Positions 1-7,509 are shown, counted from the first letter of the stretch. The stretch: 11,070 nucleotides of DNA from Bacteroidales bacterium (GCA_028700615.1 JAQVSH010000010.1:9128-20197), one strand, 5' to 3'. A program made the numbers and translations. The notes: generated by a model from the letters alone, not told the origin.

Positions 1-452
1 ATGGAATATATGTTCCCGTTACGAAAAATGTCAGCCCTGAGATATTTTGACAAGGCATTCACACAGGATACCCCGACACCGTGTAAACCTCCGGAAACTT
101 TATAAGAGTCTTTATCAAACTTACCGCCGGCATGCAATACCGTAAGTACGACCTCAAGGGCGGACTTATGTTCCTTCTCATGCATATCCACAGGAATCCC
201 GCGGCCATCATCGGTAACGGTGACAGAATTGTCCTCATTGATGACCACATCGATATGGCTGCAATAGCCCGCCATGGCCTCATCAATGGAGTTATCCACG
301 ACTTCATAGACCAGATGATGTAATCCTCTTTCCCCGATATCCCCAATATACATTGCAGGACGTTTCCGCACCGCTTCAAGGCCTTCCAGCACCTGAATAC
401 TGTCAGCGGAATAATCATCGGGAATTAATTTTTTGGGTTCAGTTCCTTCCAT
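1..452 (-). CDS. gyrB: DNA gyrase subunit B, N-terminal part (runs off the left edge)
   Basis: GyrB is the ATPase subunit of DNA gyrase, which introduces negative supercoils. Only the first 150 codons are present, covering most of the GHKL ATPase domain. The N-box EVVDNSIDEAMAGY (residues 50-63) carries the catalytic Glu50 and the Mg-binding Asn54. DDGRGIPV (81-88) is the adenine-pocket motif, LHAGGKFD (106-113) holds the ATP-contacting Lys111, and GGLHGVGVS (121-129) is the glycine-rich ATP lid. Arg144 aligns with the aminocoumarin-contacting Arg136 of E. coli GyrB, so nothing seen here suggests resistance. The ATG at 452 gives the short N-terminus usual for the family, and a promoter lies just upstream. 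ParE is the main alternative, but the YSADSIQVLEGLEAVRKRPAMYIG start is GyrB-like. Identity is very secure. Confidence 0.96.
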   Translation of the reverse strand, partial: MEGTEPKKLIPDDYSADSIQVLEGLEAVRKRPAMYIGDIGERGLHHLVYEVVDNSIDEAMAGYCSHIDVVINEDNSVTVTDDGRGIPVDMHEKEHKSALEVVLTVLHAGGKFDKDSYKVSGGLHGVGVSCVNALSKYLRADIFRNGNIYS

Positions 453-463
453 ATATTGAATTG

Positions 464-498
464 TGTTTAAACATACAAAGATACCGATTTTTCCGGTA
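464..498. repeat. Two small dyads flanking the gyrB -7 element
   Basis: Positions 464-473 form the 10-bp perfect palindrome TGTTTAAACA, around the expected transcription start of gyrB. Positions 482-486 (TACCG) and 494-498 (CGGTA) form a 5-bp inverted repeat with a 7-base spacer. Its inner edge overlaps the first two bases of the -7 element. Such dyads can be operator sites, but both are short enough to arise by chance, and neither is followed by a T-run that would make it a terminator. Confidence 0.3.
476..483 (-). promoter_or_regulatory. Predicted gyrB promoter, -7 element
   Basis: On the minus strand this reads TATCTTTG, an exact match to the Bacteroidota -7 consensus TAnnTTTG. It lies 23 bases upstream of the gyrB ATG, which leaves a leader of roughly 15-20 nt. 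No clear TTTG -33 element sits 19-21 bases further upstream. The match implies that gyrB can be transcribed independently of the TPR and barrel operon that ends at 535. Confidence 0.6.
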
Positions 499-534
499 AG
501 CGAAGAAAGAAAGTTATTAACAAAGCCTTCTTCA

Positions 535-2253
535 TTAAAACGAGAGGGTTATTCCTCCCAACCCCCGGATACCGTACGTGGGATAATATCCCCAGATCTC
601 ATCATGCCGGTTCAAGAGATTTTTCCCCTGAACAAAAATCGAAAAAGCATCGGAAATCCGATACTCCATTTTCAGATTGAGATCGACAATGGTTTTCAAT
701 TCGGATACCTGATAGGTTGAACCGGAGGACTCTCCGGCAATCAGGTAATAATCCGGAGAAATTTTTCTCGGACCATTCAACAGAAGATCCATGGTAACAT
801 AAAATTTCTGACGGGCATTATAACGCAAAGACAGCTCTGTATCCCAGGGTGCGCGGTGCCATGCCTCCGGCAGGACATCCATCATCCAGTGATGGTAATT
901 GGCCTGAAAAACAGCAGAGAAACGATCTGAATGGCGATACATAAATTCTGCTCCAAAATCTATGGAACGGGCATCATCCATCATAGGGATAAAGTACGAA
1001 CCGTATAACCCGTAATGACTCCAGAATATCTGATTCTCCCATATACTCAGGGAGGCCTTGATATTATAGTGAAATTTAGATTCAAAGGGACTCCCCCGTA
1101 CTCCGGCACCCAGATGAAGTGTTTCAGCCGTACTTGGAATCATCCATCCCGGGTACATATAAGGATTCACTTCCAAAAGATTTCTGTAGGTATTGGGGAT
1201 TACCCCTCCCGACAGATTGCCATAGATTTCAACATTTCCGGGTAAAGCCTTCCAAATCATCTCCACATCGGGGGCTACACGAATTTCATTGTCTCCGTTT
1301 TCAAATGATTCATAATCCAGAATGATCCCGGCGCGCAAAATATATTTTTCCCTCTCAACCTTCATAAAAGGCGCCACTCTGAAATAACTGCCCTGATCAA
1401 TTTTTTGGAAGCCCGTTACTTCATCTCTTTGAGAAAATCCGCCCCTGGAAATAAAACGAAGATTACCGGTCATGCCCAAATCAAAAGATTTCCAACGGGA
1501 ACCCAGCTTCAGGTTCAGGCCGGCATCACTTTCCGTATTATCAAAGGCATCACTGATATAGTCATAGTTCAGATTCAGGTCGTAGGTAAATTTTTTATCT
1601 CCAACCGACTGATATCCGATCCGGATATGAGGCAAAAGCCCATGCTGAGTAAAAGGATTGGTCACAACACTTCCCGGTTCGGCATTGTATCCGTAATACT
1701 TCCAGGTGGAATACCTCATATTCAGATCTCCGTACAAAGCAGAAGAGGTAAAGAACCGTTTGGCGGTAATGCCGGCCCTGGTATCGCTGTTATCAGCATC
1801 TACCTCGTTCCCGTCGGGCATTTCAATCTCTCCCCAGGAGGAATTGTGTTGTGCAAATAACTCGAGGGAATACGCTTTGGTATTGGCAGGATGATAATAA
1901 ATTTCCGCCAGAGGGCTCAGATAATTTCCCATGCCGGCTTTCAGATATCCCCGGTAATTCAGCGGCATCACCGGAGGCTCCAACTGAACCGGAGACAGGG
2001 AAACAGGAGCAAATTCAGTAGGTGCCACCGAAGAACGGATGGAGTAATCAAATTGGGTCTGAACTTTCAAAGTATCAGACAAATCAGGCAAATCATTGAT
2101 TTTTGAGAAATCACTCACCTCCGGGGTATAAGGTTTTACCACTTCGACTTCACGGGTCAGGTTTTCCTTTGGCTGAGCCATTGCCGGCCTAACAGAAAGT
2201 ATTCCCATCATTAAGATGGAAATTGCGGAGTACACTATGGAACGATTCATCAT
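535..2253 (-). CDS. Outer-membrane beta-barrel protein, TonB-dependent-receptor-like, no visible plug
   Basis: This 572-residue protein has a Sec signal peptide (about residues 1-26, with cleavage likely after AMA and before Gln27). A short periplasmic segment follows, containing EVEVVKPYTPEVSDFSKIND (35-54). From about residue 100 to the end there are alternating hydrophobic and aromatic strands separated by polar turns, as in a beta-barrel. It ends in Phe (GGITLSF), the usual C-terminal signal for outer-membrane assembly. FVQGKNLLNRH near residue 545 resembles the late strands of TonB-dependent receptors. Classical receptors have a plug domain of about 120-150 residues and are longer; I see no plug here. 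The gene lies 32 bp downstream of the TPR gene with no promoter motif in the gap, so the two are probably co-transcribed. Substrate and function are unknown. The outer-membrane barrel call is firm; a transport role is not. Confidence 0.88.
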   Translation of the reverse strand: MMNRSIVYSAISILMMGILSVRPAMAQPKENLTREVEVVKPYTPEVSDFSKINDLPDLSDTLKVQTQFDYSIRSSVAPTEFAPVSLSPVQLEPPVMPLNYRGYLKAGMGNYLSPLAEIYYHPANTKAYSLELFAQHNSSWGEIEMPDGNEVDADNSDTRAGITAKRFFTSSALYGDLNMRYSTWKYYGYNAEPGSVVTNPFTQHGLLPHIRIGYQSVGDKKFTYDLNLNYDYISDAFDNTESDAGLNLKLGSRWKSFDLGMTGNLRFISRGGFSQRDEVTGFQKIDQGSYFRVAPFMKVEREKYILRAGIILDYESFENGDNEIRVAPDVEMIWKALPGNVEIYGNLSGGVIPNTYRNLLEVNPYMYPGWMIPSTAETLHLGAGVRGSPFESKFHYNIKASLSIWENQIFWSHYGLYGSYFIPMMDDARSIDFGAEFMYRHSDRFSAVFQANYHHWMMDVLPEAWHRAPWDTELSLRYNARQKFYVTMDLLLNGPRKISPDYYLIAGESSGSTYQVSELKTIVDLNLKMEYRISDAFSIFVQGKNLLNRHDEIWGYYPTYGIRGLGGITLSF

Positions 2254-2285
2254 TTGACTTATTTGAATAATGATTAAACAACAAA

Positions 2286-5200
2286 TTACTGAAGAGCCTC
2301 CAGTGCTTTTTTCTTTTCTTTGGCCATTTGAACAATTCCGTCTTCGGGAATATCATAATTATCAATTAGGCTCTGTAAAGTATGGGATGCCTGGAAAAGG
2401 TCTTTCTTAACGATATAAATATCACTCAGTACGAGAAAAGAACGGGCAACCCAATAGGTCTGCGTTGAGTTTTTAGCCACAAAATCGAACACTTCGTCCG
2501 AGGCTTCCTGTATTTTTCTCTGGTTATATAATATTTCAATCAGTCTGAACTTGGATTCCGCGCCTTCACTGCTGTTCACATCCTTTGCCACAGAACGAAA
2601 TGCATCAAGCGCTTCCTGATCGCGCTCTAAACCCTGCAAAGACTTAGCACGGATAAAACCGGCCTCCCTGGTAATTTCCGCAGAGGACTTTCCGGCATCC
2701 AAAATTTTCTGAGCCAAAGCACGCGCTGATTCATAGTTTCCGAGTTTGAAAGCACAACGCATCTCACCCACTACAGCTTCAGAAACATGCTCACTGATTT
2801 CCGCCATAGCGCTCAGACGATGATATAAATCCTGAGCTTCCTGCCATTCTTCCTGCTGATAACGGATTCGGGCCGATGCCAGAAGGGATTCTTCCGTAAA
2901 GGAATTTTGTGTGGAAGCGACTTGTTCGTAAAGGGTAAGGGCATCAGATACTTTTCCCGATTTCACATAACAATCCGCAAGAAAATAGCGGGCATTGGCC
3001 GCAAAAGAACCATTGGGAAACTTTTCAAGATAACGGGTAAGGCCCGGAATGGCTTTTTCGTATTCTTTTTGGATGTACAGATTCTGGGCTGAACGAAAAG
3101 AGATGGATTCCTGCTCGGAAACAGAGATATTCCCCATGGAACCCTCCAGACTTTCGGCATAAGAAAGAAAAGTATCCCCTTCATTCATATCACTGTATAC
3201 CGTCCTAAGTCCGAGCATAGCCCCTCTGGCTTCTTCGGAGTCAGGAAAACGGCTCACCACGGTTTTGTAATATTTTATAGCTTCTTCATTCTGTCCTTTA
3301 TTGAAGGCAATCAGGGCCAGCTCAAGATAAGCTTTTGCCACGTATGAACCCGAAGGATATTCATCTATAAGATGCTGGAATTTCAGAACGGCCGGATCAG
3401 GTTTTCCCGATACCACATAAGCTCTTCCTGTTTCAAAGATCGCCGCCGGAACCCATGAAGAAGAAGGATAAGTTTTGACCATTTTGTCCAGGATCTCTAT
3501 CTTTTGATCATGCCGCTGCAGCAAACCCATACTGAAACCATCCTGAAACATAGCATAATCAGGATCAGAAGCTCCCAGGCTGACCGACTTGCGGTAACTT
3601 TCGGAAGCAGCTGAATAATTCTGGGCCATAAACTGGCAATCTCCCGCTCTGTTCCATGCATCGGCCAGTTTTTTCTGATTGGACCCATTTTCCAGGCTAA
3701 TATATTTCTTAAACTGAGTCAGGGCTTTTTCGTACTCTTTCATACGGAAAAACGAATAGCCCAGATTATAAAATGAAAGCTTATACTCCGGGACCTGATG
3801 AGCGGCCGAAAGGCCGGAAAATCTCTGAAATAAAACGGACGCCGCAGAAAAATCTTCCGTACGGTATAAGGCCTCAGCCTTCCAGAAAGTTGCCCTGGCC
3901 TCAATCACAGGATCATATTTTGAATATTGAAGCGATTTATCCAGATATACTATAGATTCACTGAATTTTAAGTCATTAAAATAATTCAGCCCAAGGAAAA
4001 AAGCAACCCGCTGAACAGCCTTCTTCAAACCATCATCCTGACTGGAAATTTTATCCAATGAAGCCATGGCAGACTGGTAATTTTTGGAACTCAGGTAAGC
4101 ATCGGCCAGATAGCGATACACTTCCTGGCGTCTTGAAGATTGGGGATAGCGTTTTAAATAATCCTCAAAGATTGCAGTGACCTCATTGAATGGTGAATAT
4201 CCTGACTCATAGACCAAAACCGAGTAATTAAACAAAGCATCTTCTTGGATCTGAGGATCAAAATCCATTTTTGAAGCCAAAGAAAAAGCCTGGGAAGCTT
4301 TGGTTTTATTCCCCGATTTCAGATACAGATCGCCCAAATGATAATACACATTCTGGCTAAGGGCGTCATTCTCCGGAGTGATTTTTTCAAACATAGACCG
4401 GGCACCTTCAAACTGACCCGTCCGGTAATAGGAAAGACCCAAATAATATTTATCCACATTGCTCCCTCCTGATGCCATAATATAGTTTTCCAGATAAGGA
4501 ACAGCCTGTTCGAAATGACCGGTTTGAAAATAGGAAGCACCTATCACACGCCAGGTTTCCCGCCTTCTCTCTTCTGAAAGTTGATCCATCACGGGGACAG
4601 CATATTCAATCACCTTGTCGTACCGGCCCAATGCAAAATAGATCTGAGATATATAATACGGGATCACCGTTTTAAACTGGGAATCATCCTGAATGGATTC
4701 AAATCCTTTGAGTGCAGACTCATAATTCTGACGGGTAAAATCGATATAAGACAGATAATACTGAGAGGCTACCCTGTATCGTGAAGTTCCTTTGGACAAC
4801 AGGGTAAAACCCTCAATTGAAGACTCTGAATCCCCGTTCAGGAAAGCATTATGGGAGGACTCAAACCAAAAGTCCTCCATTTCGGAGGGAGCAAGCATTC
4901 CGGGATCAACCTGATCAAACCACTCCGCAGCAGCAGGGTAATTCCCTGATGAATAATAATAATGTCCCATCCTGAAATAGGCTGCCCGGGAAAGAGGATG
5001 TCCGGGATGTGTTTCAATCCAGGCCTTCATGGTTCCGGCAGCACCCGGTTGCTGAAGATAAAGGGCACAAAGCACTCTGTAAAAAGAAGCCTGCTGAACC
5101 AGAAGGGTATCTGAAGAGGTCTGATGTATTTCATCAAAGAATTGCTGGGCTGCATAATACTGATCCTTTTCAAATAAATCCATTGCAGTTTCAAAGCGAT

Positions 5201-5294
5201 TTCCGGTATTTTCCCCGCTTAATCCCTGCTGGGCCATACCCGGAAACAGGAAAATTATCCATAAAATTCCTGAACATACTATTCTCGGCATCAT
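2286..5294 (-). CDS. Exported tetratricopeptide-repeat protein, about 25 TPR units
   Basis: This 1002-residue protein has an N-terminal signal peptide (MMPRIVCSGILWIIFLFPGMA, then QQ). It has no lipobox cysteine at the cleavage site, so it is probably a soluble periplasmic protein. From about residue 30 to the C-terminus it is nearly continuous TPR helical hairpins; I count roughly 25, with typical units such as YYLGLSYYRTGQFEGARSMF and YNLGYSFFRMKEYEKALTQF. No enzymatic domain is visible. The frame stays open up to an ATG at 5417, but the extra 41 residues are not signal-like, would overlap ftsE, and would begin upstream of the promoter at 5319-5326. I therefore take the ATG at 5294 (5291 is an adjacent alternative). 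It is probably co-transcribed with the barrel gene 32 bp downstream. TPR proteins usually scaffold complexes, and an envelope scaffold for the partner barrel is an inference. It is not clearly PorW/SprE of the type IX secretion system, which is a lipoprotein. Confidence 0.9.
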   Translation of the reverse strand: MMPRIVCSGILWIIFLFPGMAQQGLSGENTGNRFETAMDLFEKDQYYAAQQFFDEIHQTSSDTLLVQQASFYRVLCALYLQQPGAAGTMKAWIETHPGHPLSRAAYFRMGHYYYSSGNYPAAAEWFDQVDPGMLAPSEMEDFWFESSHNAFLNGDSESSIEGFTLLSKGTSRYRVASQYYLSYIDFTRQNYESALKGFESIQDDSQFKTVIPYYISQIYFALGRYDKVIEYAVPVMDQLSEERRRETWRVIGASYFQTGHFEQAVPYLENYIMASGGSNVDKYYLGLSYYRTGQFEGARSMFEKITPENDALSQNVYYHLGDLYLKSGNKTKASQAFSLASKMDFDPQIQEDALFNYSVLVYESGYSPFNEVTAIFEDYLKRYPQSSRRQEVYRYLADAYLSSKNYQSAMASLDKISSQDDGLKKAVQRVAFFLGLNYFNDLKFSESIVYLDKSLQYSKYDPVIEARATFWKAEALYRTEDFSAASVLFQRFSGLSAAHQVPEYKLSFYNLGYSFFRMKEYEKALTQFKKYISLENGSNQKKLADAWNRAGDCQFMAQNYSAASESYRKSVSLGASDPDYAMFQDGFSMGLLQRHDQKIEILDKMVKTYPSSSWVPAAIFETGRAYVVSGKPDPAVLKFQHLIDEYPSGSYVAKAYLELALIAFNKGQNEEAIKYYKTVVSRFPDSEEARGAMLGLRTVYSDMNEGDTFLSYAESLEGSMGNISVSEQESISFRSAQNLYIQKEYEKAIPGLTRYLEKFPNGSFAANARYFLADCYVKSGKVSDALTLYEQVASTQNSFTEESLLASARIRYQQEEWQEAQDLYHRLSAMAEISEHVSEAVVGEMRCAFKLGNYESARALAQKILDAGKSSAEITREAGFIRAKSLQGLERDQEALDAFRSVAKDVNSSEGAESKFRLIEILYNQRKIQEASDEVFDFVAKNSTQTYWVARSFLVLSDIYIVKKDLFQASHTLQSLIDNYDIPEDGIVQMAKEKKKALEALQ

Positions 5295-5318
5295 AAGGCA
5301 ATAGTCTTTGTTTTGCAA

Positions 5319-5326
5319 CAAATGTA
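5319..5326 (-). promoter_or_regulatory. Predicted promoter of the TPR and barrel operon, -7 element
   Basis: The minus strand reads TACATTTG, an exact match to the Bacteroidota -7 consensus TAnnTTTG. It lies 24 bases upstream of the ATG at 5294 in the 104-bp gap to the divergent ftsE. I see no good -33 TTTG at the right spacing. Its position argues against the longer in-frame start at 5417. Confidence 0.55.
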
Positions 5327-5383
5327 GGGAATTCAGCAGAGAGATTGATGGAAGAGAACTCATTAAATATAAATTATAATCGC

Positions 5384-5391
5384 TAACTTCG
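5384..5391 (+). promoter_or_regulatory. Possible ftsE promoter, imperfect -7 element
   Basis: TAACTTCG differs from TAnnTTTG at one position. It ends 7 bases before the ATG at 5399, so transcription would begin at or next to that ATG. The message would be leaderless from 5399, or have a leader of about 10 nt if translation starts at the next in-frame ATG, 5408. No -33 element is visible. Confidence 0.35.
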
Positions 5392-5398
5392 CATACAA

Positions 5399-6253
5399 AT
5401 GGCCACAATGGACTCATCTACGCTGATATTACTCAAAGACGCCTCCGTATACCGGGAAGATGAATTAATTCTCAGCCGGATCAATTTAAAGTTGGAAAAA
5501 TCCGATTTTATTTACGTGATCGGGAAAGTCGGAGAAGGAAAAACCTCGCTGATCAAGAGTCTGATCGGAGAAATCCCATTCAGGGATGGGGAAGCCACTG
5601 TGGCTGGATTTGATCTCAGAAAAATAAAAGCCCGTCAGATTCCTATGCTCAGACGTAAAATAGGCATTGTTTTTCAGGATTTTCAACTGCTCAATGATAG
5701 GACTGTAGATGAAAATCTCCGGTTTGTGCTAAAAGCTACCGGTTGGAAAAATGAAAGAATCATCCGGGAACAAATCAATAAAGTCCTTGAAAGCACAGGG
5801 ATGCAGAATAAGGGATATAAAATGCCCCATCAACTTTCGGGTGGAGAACAGCAAAGAATTGTGATTGCCAGGGCATTACTCAATGATCCGGAACTTATTC
5901 TTGCGGATGAACCCACCGGAAATCTGGACCCTGAGACTTCCCTTTCCATTATGGACGTTCTTACCGGCCTTATAAAAAACGGTGTAGCTGTTTTAATGGC
6001 CACACACAATTACAGCCTTCTCAAGAAATATCCTTTCCCGACTTACCGTTGTGATAAGAACCGGTTCCTACCGCTATCCCCTGAGGAGGAATATGTTTTA
6101 GCATCCCCCGAGGTTCCGGCAGATCAAGAGGAAATAGTGACCGTGAATGAAGAAATCGAATTTTCCGGTTTATTTGAAGATTTCGAAATCCCGGAAACTG
6201 CTCCGGAAGGCCAGGAACCTCCTGCTGAAGCCCCCACGGAACCGCTCAGCTGA
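5399..6253 (+). CDS. ftsE: FtsE-type cell-division ABC transporter ATP-binding protein with an acidic C-terminal tail
   Basis: FtsE is the cytoplasmic ATPase that pairs with the membrane protein FtsX. The complex works at the division site and controls peptidoglycan hydrolases. All ABC motifs are present in this 284-residue protein: Walker A GKVGEGKTS (42-50), Q-loop Gln93 in FQDFQLL, signature LSGGEQQR (146-153), Walker B LILADE (166-171), D-loop GNLD (174-177) and H-loop His203 in MATHNY. Typical FtsE is about 220-230 residues. Here about 60 extra residues, rich in Glu and Pro, form a probably disordered tail (from about 227). No ftsX is adjacent; in Bacteroidota it is often encoded elsewhere. 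An alternative start is the ATG at 5408. The gene is divergent from the TPR gene and its 3' end overlaps rnz by 8 bp. A LolD or MacB-like ATPase is the main alternative; the long RxxGxVFQDFQLL region fits FtsE well. Confidence 0.87.
   Translation: MATMDSSTLILLKDASVYREDELILSRINLKLEKSDFIYVIGKVGEGKTSLIKSLIGEIPFRDGEATVAGFDLRKIKARQIPMLRRKIGIVFQDFQLLNDRTVDENLRFVLKATGWKNERIIREQINKVLESTGMQNKGYKMPHQLSGGEQQRIVIARALLNDPELILADEPTGNLDPETSLSIMDVLTGLIKNGVAVLMATHNYSLLKKYPFPTYRCDKNRFLPLSPEEEYVLASPEVPADQEEIVTVNEEIEFSGLFEDFEIPETAPEGQEPPAEAPTEPLS
6246..6253. other. Palindromic 8-bp overlap of the ftsE and rnz 3' ends
   Basis: TCAGCTGA is a perfect palindrome, so each gene reads AGC TGA (Ser-stop) from its own strand and the two convergent genes share their last 8 bases. 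There is no room between them for a separate intrinsic terminator, and I see no GC-rich hairpin with a T-run near the junction. Confidence 0.9.
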
Positions 6254-7172
6254 TTTCAAAACAATCTCCGTCCTTTGCAGCATAGGTCTCGGGGAAAATA
6301 GATCTCGCTTCTTCCTCCAGCACTGAAATATCCGGATAACGGGATGAATAATGCCCGATAATCAATTTTTTCGCCCCCGATTTTAAGGCCATGCGGGCCG
6401 CGTCAGCGGCCGTCGAATGAAATGTTTTTAATGCCATCGAGGCATCTGAGGAAAGAAAGGTCGCCTCATGATACAGCAGATCGACTCCGGAAATTCGCGA
6501 AAGATAAGATTCGGTATAGGCTGTATCCGAACAAAACGCATAGGATCTGGACGGAGCAGGAAGAACTGTCATCCTTTCATTAGGGATACAAGTCCCATCC
6601 TCTGTCACAAAATCACATCCGGCCTTAATAGAAGGAATGGCTTTTAACGGAATGTTGTATAATTCCAGACATTCCTTCCTAACATTTCTCGGTTTCTGAA
6701 TTTCTTTAAACAAAAACCCGCAGGCAGGTATTCTGTGGGCCAAAGGAAAACTCCATACCTGTATTTTTCCATCGTCCAGAATCATTTCCTCCGATTCTGT
6801 ATTCAGAGGGTGAAATTCCACCCGAAAAGTCATATTGGGGACATACTGATAAAGAACCTGTACCAGATTTTTTTGCAGATCTCTGGGGGCATAAACCTGT
6901 AAATCCATTTTACGCCCCATCATGCTCAGGGTAGAGAGTAAACCAGGCAAACCAAAAACATGATCTCCATGCAAATGAGAAATAAAGAGATGCTGGATCC
7001 GCTGAAATTTAATTTTGTAACGTCGCAATTGAAGCTGGGTGCCCTCCCCGCAATCAATTAAATAAAACCGCTCATCCGCATTAAGCAGATGAGCGGTTGG
7101 AAATCTTGCAGGAAAAGGAATGGCTGAAGCGGTTCCTAATGTTGTCACAGAAAAACCCATATTCCTATTCAT
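6246..7172 (-). CDS. rnz: Ribonuclease Z (tRNA 3'-processing endonuclease)
   Basis: RNase Z is a zinc metallo-beta-lactamase-fold enzyme that removes the 3' trailer of tRNA precursors. The 308-residue length matches the short bacterial form. The metal-binding motif SHLHGDH (65-71) is intact, with His146, Asp216 (FCSDTAY) and His274 (IGHYSSRY) as the other expected ligands. LIDCGEGTQLQLRRYKIKF (38-56), LYHEAT (234-239) and FHSTAADAA (251-259) are further family signatures. The ATG at 7160 would give a 304-residue protein starting MGFSVTTLG, which matches relatives at least as well as the ATG at 7172. It is the last gene of a likely rpsA-STAS-rnz operon and starts 17 bp after the STAS gene stop. 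Identity is secure; the exact start is not. Confidence 0.95.
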   Translation of the reverse strand: MNRNMGFSVTTLGTASAIPFPARFPTAHLLNADERFYLIDCGEGTQLQLRRYKIKFQRIQHLFISHLHGDHVFGLPGLLSTLSMMGRKMDLQVYAPRDLQKNLVQVLYQYVPNMTFRVEFHPLNTESEEMILDDGKIQVWSFPLAHRIPACGFLFKEIQKPRNVRKECLELYNIPLKAIPSIKAGCDFVTEDGTCIPNERMTVLPAPSRSYAFCSDTAYTESYLSRISGVDLLYHEATFLSSDASMALKTFHSTAADAARMALKSGAKKLIIGHYSSRYPDISVLEEEARSIFPETYAAKDGDCFEIS

Positions 7173-7189
7173 TGGGGTCCGGGAGAAAA

Positions 7190-7504
7190 TCAGGAATCTT
7201 CGATCACCAAAACCCGTTCCAATTGATATTTTTTAATACAATTCCGCATAGACTCATTCACACCGACCAGTATGAAGCTTCCTCCGGAATTCCGGCAAAG
7301 ACGATTGGCAATCAGCAAAACGCTAAATCCCATTTCATCCAGTTCCTGACAATATTGCAAATCGAGAACCTGGTGAATCCTTCCCTCCTGATGTAACTTT
7401 ATCAGGATTTGCTTTAATCCGGGAAGACTTTGCGTGCCGGAATCAACTCCGGTCACGCAAACTCTCACCCGGGACTCTTCAGAGTACCCGATATTAAATA
7501 ACAT
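7190..7504 (-). CDS. STAS-domain protein (anti-anti-sigma-like) lacking the usual phosphoserine
   Basis: This 104-residue protein spans one STAS domain, the fold of SpoIIAA-type anti-sigma factor antagonists. The diagnostic stretch is VLDLQYCQELDEMGFSVLL (46-64), followed by a helix and a strand (GGSFILVGVNESM, 74-86), which aligns well with SpoIIAA. The SpoIIAA site reads DSSG with Ser58 phosphorylated; here it is DEMG, with Glu57 and Met58, so canonical phospho-switching at that site is not possible. No transmembrane or kinase domain is present. It begins 5 bp after the rpsA stop and ends 17 bp before rnz, so it is almost certainly translated from the same message. No partner anti-sigma kinase is in the window. 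Its role is unknown: a constitutively active antagonist or a simple binding module are both possible. Confidence 0.85.
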   Translation of the reverse strand: MLFNIGYSEESRVRVCVTGVDSGTQSLPGLKQILIKLHQEGRIHQVLDLQYCQELDEMGFSVLLIANRLCRNSGGSFILVGVNESMRNCIKKYQLERVLVIEDS

Positions 7505-7509
7505 ACTAA

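Noticed and set aside
453..534. Rho-independent terminator after the barrel gene
   Set aside because: The only inverted repeat has a 5-bp stem and no following T-run on the coding strand; it overlaps the gyrB promoter instead.
1405..1860. 151-codon plus-strand open frame opposite the barrel gene
   Set aside because: It is the antisense shadow of a well-supported gene, with no recognisable domain and no promoter.
2286..5294. CRISPR or DNA repeat array, suggested by the strong periodicity of the TPR gene
   Set aside because: The periodicity is at protein level (34-residue TPR units); the DNA copies are diverged and there are no identical repeats with spacers.
2286..5294. PorW/SprE component of the type IX secretion system
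   Set aside because: PorW/SprE is a lipoprotein, and this protein has no lipobox cysteine at its cleavage site; no other T9SS gene is in the window.
5295..5417. Longer start for the TPR protein at 5417, adding 41 residues
   Set aside because: The extra residues are not signal-like, overlap ftsE, and lie upstream of the predicted promoter; the shorter form has a good signal peptide at its N-terminus.
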